Assembly (NCBI GenBank): GCA_946187095.1
Contig: CAMHPW010000003.1
Span: 1-18,893 of the forward strand
Origin: an uncultured Clostridia bacterium
GTDB lineage: Bacteria > Bacillota > Clostridia > Oscillospirales > Acutalibacteraceae
DNA: 18,893 nt
Reading direction: 5' to 3'
Shown here one piece after another: positions 7,598 through 15,073 of this stretch; position 1 is the first letter of the stretch; every line of letters begins with the position of its first letter. Position numbers and translations under genes: made by a program. Below the pieces are notes generated by a model that searched no databases, was not told the origin of the DNA, and saw only the letters and a program-made list of their open reading frames with translations.

Positions 7598-8434
7598 ATG
7601 GTAACAGATTTTCATACACACGTCTATCCCGACAGGATAGCCGAAAAAACAATAAAAACGCTCATGGATTCCGCCCCCGATGTGAAGATATACACAAAAG
7701 GCACTCTCAATGCCCTGTTGGAAAGCATGAAAAATGCAGGCATTGACAGATCCGTGGTACTCCCTGTTGCGACACGCAAGGGACAGTTTGATACGATCAA
7801 CAAATTCGCCCTTGAACTGAACAGGACATATCCAAATCTTGTATCATTCGGCGGCATACACCCCGATGATGACAATATCGAAGAAAAAATCAAATTCCTG
7901 AAAGATAACGGCTTTAAGGGAGTCAAAATTCACCCCGACTATACCGATACATTTATATATGACGAAAGATATATCAAAATCATAAAAGAGTGTGCCAGAC
8001 AGGGCTTGAAATTAGTCACTCATGCAGGTGCCGATCCTGCATTCAAAATCATTCACTGTCACCCTCAAAAAGCAAGACAGGTTCTTGAAAAAGTCCATGC
8101 CGAAACAGGCGTGAAAGAACCGTTTATGATATTCGCACATCTGGGCGGTATCAGAGTTCATGAAGATGTCAAAAAATATCTTCTCGGCAGTAACTGTTAT
8201 CTGGATATAAGCTGTTCGTTTTCGGAACTCGGCAGTTGGTGTGATACTACTGCAAAAGAAGTGGCTGAAGTTATTAAAATACACGGTGCCGATAAAATTC
8301 TCTTTGCCACGGACAGTCCTTGGAATGACCAAAAAGCCTATCTTGAACATTTCAGGGCTATGCAAGAGATATCCGACACCGAAAAAGAATTGATTTTATA
8401 TCGGAATGCCGAAAAAATATTATCCGAAAATTGA
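7598..8434 (+). CDS. Metal-dependent amidohydrolase (TIM-barrel, amidohydrolase-2 type)
   Basis: A 278-residue cytoplasmic protein with the metal-ligand order of the amidohydrolase superfamily: HxH at residues 6 and 8 (DFHTHVYPD), KIHPD (Lys110, His112), THAG (His142), FAHLGG (His181) and ATDSPW (Asp239). The family includes hydrolases and decarboxylases such as the 2-amino-3-carboxymuconate-semialdehyde decarboxylase group (COG2159-like), while TatD nucleases share a similar layout. The reaction cannot be assigned. The start ATG has GAGG 7 bases upstream. It is read divergently from the arylacetate operon and may share the palindrome at 7548-7578, so a function in aromatic acid metabolism is possible. 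It equally resembles widely distributed housekeeping amidohydrolases. It is 112 bases from the next gene and may be transcribed alone. Confidence 0.8.
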   Translation: MVTDFHTHVYPDRIAEKTIKTLMDSAPDVKIYTKGTLNALLESMKNAGIDRSVVLPVATRKGQFDTINKFALELNRTYPNLVSFGGIHPDDDNIEEKIKFLKDNGFKGVKIHPDYTDTFIYDERYIKIIKECARQGLKLVTHAGADPAFKIIHCHPQKARQVLEKVHAETGVKEPFMIFAHLGGIRVHEDVKKYLLGSNCYLDISCSFSELGSWCDTTAKEVAEVIKIHGADKILFATDSPWNDQKAYLEHFRAMQEISDTEKELILYRNAEKILSEN

Positions 8435-8555
8435 AAGTACCTGCATATTATAGCACTTTAAAGGGCTAAAGTCAATTACACCATAATCGGCACGACTTAC
8501 AAATTTTTTTCGTGTTCTTTATGCAAAATATTTAAAAATAAAGGAAGTGACAGCA
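8435..8555 (+). other. Intergenic gap between amidohydrolase and lipoprotein genes
   Basis: About 120 bases with no gene. I see no terminator with a T run after the amidohydrolase and no confident promoter. A weak pairing exists between TAGC and GCTA around 8450-8467. The gap ends in the AAGGAAGTG ribosome binding site of the lipoprotein gene. Confidence 0.4.
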
Positions 8556-10373
8556 TTGTTCAAAAAAATTACACTGATTTTACTCGGTATCTTGTCATCT
8601 GTGGTGATATTGGCATCATGCTCTCAGAAAAAAGAGGAAACTGTCGGTATTGCCACTTCTCTGCAGTTCGATAAATCCTTTTCGGGTTCAAGAACAGTCA
8701 CCATGACTTTCCCGAAAAGCACCGCAGGTTCGGCAGAGGAAAATTCCCTTGATAAAGTCATTCAAAAATACTGTCCCGAAGATATGGAATATTCCAAAGA
8801 TACATCTGACGGTCAAATCAAATACAGCTTTGTACTCAAATTCAATTCCGCTCACGATTATTCACAGAAAATTGAACAACTTACAGGCACTGCCGTCAAA
8901 ACTGCCTTTTCCAATCCCGATACGGTTTTGACTCACGGCTGGAAACTGCAGGAAGATTTCTCCAGTGCACAGCTTTTCAGATGGATTCATGAGGGGGCAA
9001 ATGCCGAAAATTTCGATGACCTCGATTTCAGGATATCCGAAACCAAAACCACCGTTCTGTTCGGCACTGACAGGGCGGAAACAGAACCTGTTATTTCCGT
9101 GAATAAGCTGTCGGGCTATCCCATACAGAAAATTGCCATTGATACCGTCAATCAGAAAAACGTCTTTGACCGTACCATTGTCTTTACGATTGCACAGACC
9201 ACTTTTGATGAGATCAATGACGCTTTGACGGGCTATTTCAAAGATATCACCGAAGGGGCTTCCAAATCCGAATGGCTTCTCGATCACGGTGTATATCTCT
9301 ATAAAGTCAGATATGACGATATCTCTTTAAAAGAACTGGCAGGCTATACAAGCAATCTCCTGCATTCCGTTTACTGCGATATCAGCTATAAAGACAAATC
9401 CATCGGAAGTACCGTTCTTGCCGAACAGAATTCTTTCACGGAAACGCTTGATTTTTCCAACTACGTTTCCAACAGTGATCTGAATGTCCCGATAGAATAT
9501 ACCTATATGGTAGAGGATTCTTCCGAACTCGGTGAATGTCAGCTTTATGAAAACGGTGAATGGACTCCTGCCACCAACCTCATGGATTCCAACAGATACG
9601 GTAAATTTGTTGCCGTCAAAAGTACGGATTCCGTGATAAAACTCCGTATCAATGACGGCAGACAGTATGACTGTTCTTCAATCGATGTAGACTTCATGGC
9701 TCTCGACGGAAATACCATTGAGAAAGCCGTCACTTTTGAATATGATATCGCCACAGGCGGTAATGAAGCCATCAAATATGCCATGTCCTATTTCGACAGT
9801 TTAGGCATCAATGCACAACAGGATACAAAAGGCGGTAAAAATACCTGTACGGTCAGATTCACAGGCACTCCCGAAGAAGTCAATCTTGCCTTTGCCAATA
9901 TATTCGGCTCTGCCAATAAGACCGACACTTCCTCCTATACTCCCTTTATGACTCTCCGCACCACCAAAAAATTCACGGAATACATTGATTTTTCTCCGCT
10001 GATTGTCGGCAAGAATATCAATACTCCCATCAATTATTATCTTACGGCAAAATGGGGCGATATCATCAAGAAAATCAATGTCACTTACAATACAGAAAAT
10101 ACTGCGGCAGATTCCAAAAATCCCGATATCGAATACAACAGCAAGGCTGCCGTTCTGATTTTGCAGTCACCTTCTGCGGAACTGCATTTTGACGTTTCCA
10201 CTCCCAATGTCAGTGATATTATCGCCATGTGCATTATATCCTTTATCATCACAGCCGGCGGAATCGTTGCCTTGTTCCTTTTCAGGAAACAGCACGGCAG
10301 ATTTATCCCTGCACAAGCCGTTGAAACATACGTTCTCCCCGAAACTCCCAAAAGAAAGAGGCTCAAAAAATGA
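8556..10373 (+). CDS. Large repeat-containing lipoprotein with C-terminal membrane anchor, unknown function
   Basis: I do not recognise this family. From the TTG at 8556 it has 605 residues. I prefer this TTG to the GTG at 8547 because AAGGAAG ends directly against that GTG but sits about 6 bases before the TTG. The N terminus is a lipoprotein signal (KKITLILLGILSSVVILASC, Cys about 22). A C-terminal helix (about 556-577, IIAMCIISFIITAGGIVALF) is followed by a basic tail ending KRKRLKK, so both ends are held at the membrane and about 530 residues are outside. The outside part has three related segments, about 43-145, 202-303 and 386-484. Each has a beta-strand opening, a helix, a VR/VLKF strand, and in the last two FTExxDFS. 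Hydrophobic beta-rich linkers lie between them (VPIEYTYMV and TPINYYLTA). The downstream phosphatase overlaps it by four bases. Confidence 0.75.
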   Translation: MFKKITLILLGILSSVVILASCSQKKEETVGIATSLQFDKSFSGSRTVTMTFPKSTAGSAEENSLDKVIQKYCPEDMEYSKDTSDGQIKYSFVLKFNSAHDYSQKIEQLTGTAVKTAFSNPDTVLTHGWKLQEDFSSAQLFRWIHEGANAENFDDLDFRISETKTTVLFGTDRAETEPVISVNKLSGYPIQKIAIDTVNQKNVFDRTIVFTIAQTTFDEINDALTGYFKDITEGASKSEWLLDHGVYLYKVRYDDISLKELAGYTSNLLHSVYCDISYKDKSIGSTVLAEQNSFTETLDFSNYVSNSDLNVPIEYTYMVEDSSELGECQLYENGEWTPATNLMDSNRYGKFVAVKSTDSVIKLRINDGRQYDCSSIDVDFMALDGNTIEKAVTFEYDIATGGNEAIKYAMSYFDSLGINAQQDTKGGKNTCTVRFTGTPEEVNLAFANIFGSANKTDTSSYTPFMTLRTTKKFTEYIDFSPLIVGKNINTPINYYLTAKWGDIIKKINVTYNTENTAADSKNPDIEYNSKAAVLILQSPSAELHFDVSTPNVSDIIAMCIISFIITAGGIVALFLFRKQHGRFIPAQAVETYVLPETPKRKRLKK

Positions 10374-11041
10374 TAAAATTATGTATATTCGACCTTGACG
10401 GCACGCTTGTCAATTCCCTTTATGACCTTGCCGACAGCATGAACTATGCTTTGAAAAAATACGGCTTTCCGACACATGAAACCGAAAAATACAAAAAAAT
10501 GGTCGGCAGCGGCATTTCCGTTTTAGCCGACAGGGCTATGGTCATTCCCGTCGGAAGTGCCGATCCCGAATTGAAAAAAAATCTCCTTGCAGATTACAAC
10601 GCCTATTACAGCGTTCACTGCATGGACAAAACTCGTCCTTATGAAAATATCAAGGAACTCCTTGATGAACTCGACAAAAGAAATATCCAATATTCCGTCA
10701 TGTCCAATAAGCCTGACAATTTCTCCAAGACGATCGTGAAAACGCTTTTCCCCGAAAATGAATTTGCATCGATATGGGGCAAGCGTGACGGCTTTGAGAG
10801 AAAGCCTTCTCCCCAGTCTGTATGGGCTTTGATTGACGAACTCGGTATACAGAAAAATGAATGTCTTTACATAGGCGACAGTGATGTTGACGTTCAGACG
10901 GCACTCAATGCAGGTTTGCAGTTCTGCGGCGTGAAATGGGGATTCCGTTCCGTTGAGGAACTCACCAATGCAGGTGCAACGTACATAGCCAAAACCCCCT
11001 TTGACATTCTTACGGTGATTGACAATGAAACAAATGCCTAA
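10370..11041 (+). CDS. gph: HAD-family phosphatase, phosphoglycolate-phosphatase-like
   Basis: A 223-residue HAD subfamily I hydrolase with all four motifs. Motif I is DLDGT (Asp8, the nucleophile, and Asp10), motif II is VMSNKP, motif III is the Lys in ERKPSP, and motif IV is GDSDVD. The cap region between motif I and motif II is helical, as in Gph and PgmB relatives. It would remove phosphate from a small phosphorylated metabolite; phosphoglycolate is the default family annotation, but the substrate is uncertain. The start ATG overlaps the stop of the lipoprotein gene (ATGA), and queH begins inside its 3' end, so the three are probably co-transcribed. Nothing in the sequence links the three functions, so the cluster may be one of convenience. 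Confidence 0.85.
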   Translation: MIKLCIFDLDGTLVNSLYDLADSMNYALKKYGFPTHETEKYKKMVGSGISVLADRAMVIPVGSADPELKKNLLADYNAYYSVHCMDKTRPYENIKELLDELDKRNIQYSVMSNKPDNFSKTIVKTLFPENEFASIWGKRDGFERKPSPQSVWALIDELGIQKNECLYIGDSDVDVQTALNAGLQFCGVKWGFRSVEELTNAGATYIAKTPFDILTVIDNETNA

Positions 11042-11636
11042 ACCAAATTATCAGTTGGAACTTGATAAAACGCTTGCCAAAATCACACAAGAAAATATCC
11101 GTCCAAGACTGTTGCTTCATGCGTGTTGTGCCCCATGCAGCAGCTATGTGTTGGAATACCTCACGAAATACTTTGATATCACCGTATTTTTCTATAATCC
11201 GAATATATCCCCCGAAAGCGAATATCTTCACCGTGTCAATGAGATAAAACGGCTGATTTCGGAGATGTGTCCGACAGTAAATTTCATTGAGGGCAGATAT
11301 GAACCCGAAAAGTTCTATGAAATGGCAAAGGGACTTGAAAGCGAACCTGAACGGGGTGCAAGATGTGTAAAGTGCTATCGAATGAGAATAGAGGAAAGTG
11401 CGGTTATCGCCAAACAAGGCAACTTTGACTACTTCACCACAACGCTTTCCATCAGTCCGCAAAAAGACAGCCACGTTTTAAATTCCATCGGCAAAGAGAT
11501 AAGCGAAATATATGATATTCCCTATCTTTATTCCGACTTCAAGAAAAAAGGCGGTTACAAGCGTTCCATTGAACTCTCTGCACAATTTCACCTGTACAGA
11601 CAGAATTTCTGTGGCTGTATCTACTCCAAAACATAA
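11025..11636 (+). CDS. queH: Epoxyqueuosine reductase QueH
   Basis: A protein of about 203 residues of the QueH (DUF208) family, which carries out the last step of queuosine synthesis: reduction of epoxyqueuosine to queuosine in tRNA. It is an iron-sulphur enzyme unrelated to QueG. The family cysteines are present: HACCAPCS (Cys34, Cys35, Cys38), RCVKCYRMR, and FCGCIYS at the C terminus. The conserved FYNPNISPESEYLHR and TTTLSISPQKD segments are also present. The reading frame could begin at a TTG six bases earlier. I chose the ATG at 11025 as the more likely start; another ATG lies nine bases later and the ribosome binding site is weak. It overlaps the end of the phosphatase gene by 17 bases. 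No other queuosine genes are in the window. Confidence 0.92.
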   Translation: MKQMPKPNYQLELDKTLAKITQENIRPRLLLHACCAPCSSYVLEYLTKYFDITVFFYNPNISPESEYLHRVNEIKRLISEMCPTVNFIEGRYEPEKFYEMAKGLESEPERGARCVKCYRMRIEESAVIAKQGNFDYFTTTLSISPQKDSHVLNSIGKEISEIYDIPYLYSDFKKKGGYKRSIELSAQFHLYRQNFCGCIYSKT

Positions 11637-11643
11637 AACAAAA

Positions 11644-11684
11644 CCGACAGACAGATTTTTTCATTTCTGCCTGTCGGCTTTTTT
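11644..11684 (+). terminator. Bidirectional Rho-independent terminator
   Basis: CCGACAGACAGA and TCTGCCTGTCGG form a long stem (11644-11677) with one mismatch, followed by CTTTTTT on the plus strand. It ends the amidohydrolase-side gene cluster after queH. On the minus strand the same stem is followed by TTTTGTTTT, so it also terminates the small membrane-protein gene, whose stop codon overlaps its edge. Confidence 0.9.
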
Positions 11685-12096
11685 ACTGTGCCGTTATGGA
11701 TTTATTGAAATTCTTTTCTTCTCTGTGACACTTCAAGGCATATATTCCGCATATACAATATCCTATTGCAAGAATCAGTATTAAGGGATTATGCAAAAAA
11801 AGCCCAAGTCCTACAAGACTGACAGCCTTTATAATAGCAAAGACACCTACTGCTTTCAGCCTGCACATAAAATCACACACACTAAAGCCAAGGCTTGACA
11901 ATACTACTAAAAAAGCTGTGCAAATAAATATTATCTGCTCAACCGGATAGCTGACAGTGTACGGGTAATAGGGAGGCGGCTGCAAAGGAACCCAAATACC
12001 GCTCCAGAATATAAATAACAGAAAAAGTACCCCAGCCACGATATTGATTATCGCCATAACCCTCAGCCAGTCATAAAATCCACTATGGTCTTTCAT
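11683..12096 (-). CDS. Small four-helix membrane protein, unknown function
   Basis: I do not recognise this protein. From the ATG at 12096 it has 137 residues. I chose that ATG because AAAGGAAG lies 6 bases before it, whereas the ATG six bases upstream touches the ribosome binding site and the longer frame has no site. Four hydrophobic stretches are visible: about 13-32 (VMAIINIVAGVLFLLFIFW), 53-73, 80-95 and 98-115. A proline- and tyrosine-rich loop (PLQPPPYYPYTVSYP) lies between the first and second and is probably outside. The C terminus is charged. It is a single-gene unit with its own promoter and terminator, facing the queH cluster tail to tail. A cysteine-containing helix pair (SVCDFMCR) is notable but not diagnostic. 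Confidence 0.65.
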   Translation of the reverse strand: MKDHSGFYDWLRVMAIINIVAGVLFLLFIFWSGIWVPLQPPPYYPYTVSYPVEQIIFICTAFLVVLSSLGFSVCDFMCRLKAVGVFAIIKAVSLVGLGLFLHNPLILILAIGYCICGIYALKCHREEKNFNKSITAQ

Positions 12097-12134
12097 ATTC
12101 ATCTTCCTTTCACAATCACAATTTATTACGTTAT

Positions 12135-12163
12135 ATTGTATCACACTCAAACATGAGTTTCAA
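12135..12163 (-). promoter_or_regulatory. Promoter of the small membrane-protein gene
   Basis: On the minus strand TTGAAA (12163-12158), a 17-bp spacer and TACAAT (12140-12135) with a TGA extended -10 form a good sigma-A promoter, about 40 bases before the start codon. The spacer holds the inverted repeat ACTCA-TGTT-TGAGT, a possible operator. Confidence 0.65.
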
Positions 12164-12209
12164 TCACGATTTTATACAAATAAAAAGTGTTTTTTTGTCA
12201 CTATTTTAT

Positions 12210-12245
12210 AAAAAAATTCCTCTCTGAACGGTTCATTCAGAGAGG
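12210..12245 (-). terminator. Rho-independent terminator of the maltodextrin operon
   Basis: On the minus strand CCTCTCTGAA and TTCAGAGAGG form a perfect 10-bp stem (12245-12219) with a 7-base loop, followed by AATTTTTTT. It lies 27 bases after the amylase stop codon and closes the operon. Confidence 0.92.
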
Positions 12246-12272
12246 CTGTTTTGTGTCATTCCTTTGCGGAAA

Positions 12273-14036
12273 TCATTTAAGAACCAAAACGGTACTGCCG
12301 GGCATGGTGATCTCCTGACCTGAAACGGTGAATTCCGTCACGCCGTCAGTTTCATCTGCACCTGCACCGCCGCCTGTACCGAAAAAGTCATCATCCAAGC
12401 CGCCCGAAGAACCGCCTTCATCAAAGTAGGCTTTGAGATAGCCCCTTACTTCATTCACTTTGAACGTATCGGGAACGGTAACAGTCGAGGATTTGCCCGA
12501 AAGATTGAATATCACCATGACTTTCGAGCCGTTGTATTCGGAGATATAAGCGGAAGTTTCATTTTTGCCGAGATCAACGGCTGTCAGAGTACCCTTTGCA
12601 ATTTCGGGATTCTGATTTCGGAGGGCAATGGCTTTCTTATAGAAATTCAAAAGGGAATTTTCGTCAGCAAGCTGTTCTTCCACGGATTTTTCAGGCTTGC
12701 CGTCAACGCCTGCACCGGGGATTTTAGCAACATAGCCTGTTGTATCCGTAGATGACCAGTACATACCGGTACGTTTTTCGGGATCGTTCTGTGAACCTGT
12801 CATGCCGATCTCCTCACCGTAATAAATGAACGGATTGCCGGGTGCCATGAGATAGAGAGCCGCCGCAAGTCGTCTTTGCGTTTCTTTGAGGAGGAAGCCC
12901 GCACTTCTGCCGGTATCGTGATTGGATATGAACGGTGTATCAATGGCATCGGGATTGTTTTTCCTGATATCATTCTGCCACATTTCGAGATAGCTGATAT
13001 AGCTTTTCGCATTCTTGTCGGAAACAGCCGTATTGACACGTCCCGTTGAACCCTGCATATCAAAATTGAAGAAGCTGTCAACGCCCGACTTGTAGAAATT
13101 GGATATAGTAGTGGAATCCTTCCAGCATTCGCCTACCATGTAGACATCTTCTTTGACAGTTTTTGCATAGTCATAGAACCATTTCAGATCTTCAATGGAA
13201 CCGTCATCGTCAAGAGAAGAATTGCCGCTTTCAAACCACCATACCGCATCGAGTCTGAAACCGTCAACGCCGATATCCGTCAGCCAGTATTTTGCGATAT
13301 CCTGCAATTCCTGTCTTAAATTTTCATTTTCAAGATTGAGGTCAGGCATATCGGTATCGAATTCACCCTGATAATACCAGTCATCCACGCCTGCCGAATG
13401 CCAGCCGACTTTCTTTTCACCCTTTTCAAAGTGATAATAATCCGCATAGCCGTCAGTTTTGCCTGCTTTCAGCTCTTCGATAGCCTTCTGGAACCATTCA
13501 TTGGAACGGGAAGAATGATTGATGACCAGATCGATAATGACATTGATATGTCTTTTATGAGCCTCTTCGACTAATTTTTTCATATCGTCATTCGTACCGT
13601 AATCCTTGTCAACGGTCATATAATCCGTGACGTTATACTTGTGATAGGACGGTGACTGCATGACGGGCATGAGCCAGATACCCTCTATGCCAAGATCATT
13701 GGTAGTGGAAGTATCGCCGTCATTGAGATAATCCAGATGCTGTGTGATGCCGTTGAGATCACCGATCCCGTCACCGTTGGAGTCATAGAAGGAATACGGG
13801 AATATCTCATAAAAAGTCCTGTACTTGTCATTGGAAAAGTCATAGGAAACGCTTTTGAAACCGCCGTCATCGGGAACGGCAAGCGTATTGGATTCCGTCT
13901 GTGAAACAGTGCTTGCGGTCTGTGAAGTTTCCGAAGGCTGAGGTGCCTGTGTATATTCCCTGCCCTTGCAGGCGGCAAGAGATGACACCAAGACAGCCGC
14001 AAAGAGAACCGCTGAGAGAATTTTCTTTATTTTCAT
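12273..14036 (-). CDS. Extracellular alpha-amylase lipoprotein, GH13
   Basis: A 587-residue glycoside hydrolase family 13 enzyme tethered to the outer face of the membrane. The chosen ATG has AAAGGATG upstream and opens a lipoprotein signal (MKIKKILSAVLFAAVLVSSL, lipobox Cys about 23), then a Ser/Thr/Gln-rich linker to about 55. The catalytic barrel shows FYEIFPYSFYDSNGDGIGDL (with a likely Ca2+ loop), DLVINHSS, the nucleophile in GFRLDAVWW (Asp263), the acid/base in VGECW (Glu303) and the transition-state Asp in SNHDTGR (Asp374). A C-terminal beta domain follows from about 495. It would cut alpha-1,4 links in starch or maltodextrin at the surface, feeding the adjacent transporter. Its C domain holds a Gly/Asp-rich insertion at about 538-565. 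It is the last gene of the operon, separated from malG by a strong hairpin. Confidence 0.93.
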   Translation of the reverse strand: MKIKKILSAVLFAAVLVSSLAACKGREYTQAPQPSETSQTASTVSQTESNTLAVPDDGGFKSVSYDFSNDKYRTFYEIFPYSFYDSNGDGIGDLNGITQHLDYLNDGDTSTTNDLGIEGIWLMPVMQSPSYHKYNVTDYMTVDKDYGTNDDMKKLVEEAHKRHINVIIDLVINHSSRSNEWFQKAIEELKAGKTDGYADYYHFEKGEKKVGWHSAGVDDWYYQGEFDTDMPDLNLENENLRQELQDIAKYWLTDIGVDGFRLDAVWWFESGNSSLDDDGSIEDLKWFYDYAKTVKEDVYMVGECWKDSTTISNFYKSGVDSFFNFDMQGSTGRVNTAVSDKNAKSYISYLEMWQNDIRKNNPDAIDTPFISNHDTGRSAGFLLKETQRRLAAALYLMAPGNPFIYYGEEIGMTGSQNDPEKRTGMYWSSTDTTGYVAKIPGAGVDGKPEKSVEEQLADENSLLNFYKKAIALRNQNPEIAKGTLTAVDLGKNETSAYISEYNGSKVMVIFNLSGKSSTVTVPDTFKVNEVRGYLKAYFDEGGSSGGLDDDFFGTGGGAGADETDGVTEFTVSGQEITMPGSTVLVLK

Positions 14037-14065
14037 ATTATCATCCTTTCGTGAGAAGAATAAAG

Positions 14066-14103
14066 AAAGCAAGGAGCTTTTTTGGAGAAAGCGTCCTTGC
14101 TTT
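14066..14103 (-). promoter_or_regulatory. Long intercistronic hairpin between malG and the amylase gene
   Basis: AAAGCAAGGAGCTTT and AAAGC-g-TCCTTGCTTT are nearly perfect complements, giving a 15-bp stem with one bulge and a 6-base loop. On the minus strand the following bases are only moderately T-rich (CTTTCTTTATTC). I therefore read it as an attenuating or partly terminating structure, or an mRNA processing or stability element, rather than a full terminator. Confidence 0.65.
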
Positions 14104-14122
14104 GCTGTTGAGTTGAATGGGA

Positions 14123-15073
14123 TCAGCCTTTAACGGCACCGCCTGTAACGCCCGCAACATAGAAACGCTGCATGATGGTGAACAGAACGGTGATCGGAAC
14201 GGCAATCAGCACAGCTCCTGCACAGAATACCGTGAACCATTCATTCATGGTTTCGGGAAGGAGCATTTCGTAAAGTCCCATTGCAACGGTGAATTTCTCA
14301 TCGTCACCTTTCATGAAGTAACTTACGAATACATAGTCTGCCCACGGTCCGAGGAAGGTCGTCAGAGCCGTATAAACGATGATCGGCTTGGAAAGCGGAA
14401 GAATAATGATCCAGAAGATCTGGTTTCTTGTTGCACCGTCTATCTTGGCAGCTTCATCGAGGGAACGTGGGATCGTATCGAAGAAACCCTTGGCGATCTG
14501 ATAGCCGAGTCCGGCACCGGACGAGTAAACGATAACGAGTGAGAAAAGCTGTTTGCCCAGACCGATGATCTCCATGATATTGTAGATAGCAGCCATGGAC
14601 ATGAATCCGGGGAACATACCAAGGATCAGACCGAAGTTCATGAGCATTTTACGGCTCTTGAAACGGAGTCTGGAAAGTGCGTAGCTGACCATGAGGATGA
14701 TCAGTGTGGAAATAAGGCATGAGAATACGGCAACGATAAATGTGTTGAGAAGCCATCTGCCGTACGGGAAAGTCATTCTTTCGATCGGAAGAACGATCAG
14801 AGGATTGGTGTCAGAAATAGGCTGTGACGCATCCATAGGACCTTCCTGACGGAAAAGTTTGATATAGTTGTCAAATGTCCATACTTCAGGGAAGAATGTA
14901 TTGAGCGATACACCCTCTTTGCCGTTGAATGACTGGAATACAAGCCATAAGATCGGGAATATCCATATAACAACCATAATAGCCAGTACGATATACACCA
15001 CGATATTGGCAATTTTTCTTCTCTGACCATAACCTGTCTGCATAGAGCCGATATTTGTTTGTTTTGTTGTCAT
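14123..15073 (-). CDS. malG: Maltodextrin ABC transporter permease, MalG type
   Basis: A 316-residue inner-membrane permease with about six hydrophobic helices, the usual MalG/MdxG layout. The ATPase-docking EAA loop reads DEAAKIDGATRNQIFWIIILPLS in sense, at about residues 205-227. The C terminus ends in RFYVAGVTGGAVKG, the short C-terminal tail typical of MalG-type subunits. It pairs with the MalF-type subunit to move maltodextrins delivered by the binding protein. The start ATG overlaps the malF stop (ATGA), with GGAGGAG upstream, so the two permeases are translationally coupled. No ATPase gene follows. In many Gram-positives such transporters use a shared MsmX/MsmK-type ATPase encoded elsewhere, and that is the likely case here. 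Confidence 0.92.
   Translation of the reverse strand: MTTKQTNIGSMQTGYGQRRKIANIVVYIVLAIMVVIWIFPILWLVFQSFNGKEGVSLNTFFPEVWTFDNYIKLFRQEGPMDASQPISDTNPLIVLPIERMTFPYGRWLLNTFIVAVFSCLISTLIILMVSYALSRLRFKSRKMLMNFGLILGMFPGFMSMAAIYNIMEIIGLGKQLFSLVIVYSSGAGLGYQIAKGFFDTIPRSLDEAAKIDGATRNQIFWIIILPLSKPIIVYTALTTFLGPWADYVFVSYFMKGDDEKFTVAMGLYEMLLPETMNEWFTVFCAGAVLIAVPITVLFTIMQRFYVAGVTGGAVKG

Noticed and set aside
14117..14542. Plus-strand open frame of 141 codons opposite malG
   Set aside because: It is antisense to a clear permease with a conserved EAA loop and has no family features.
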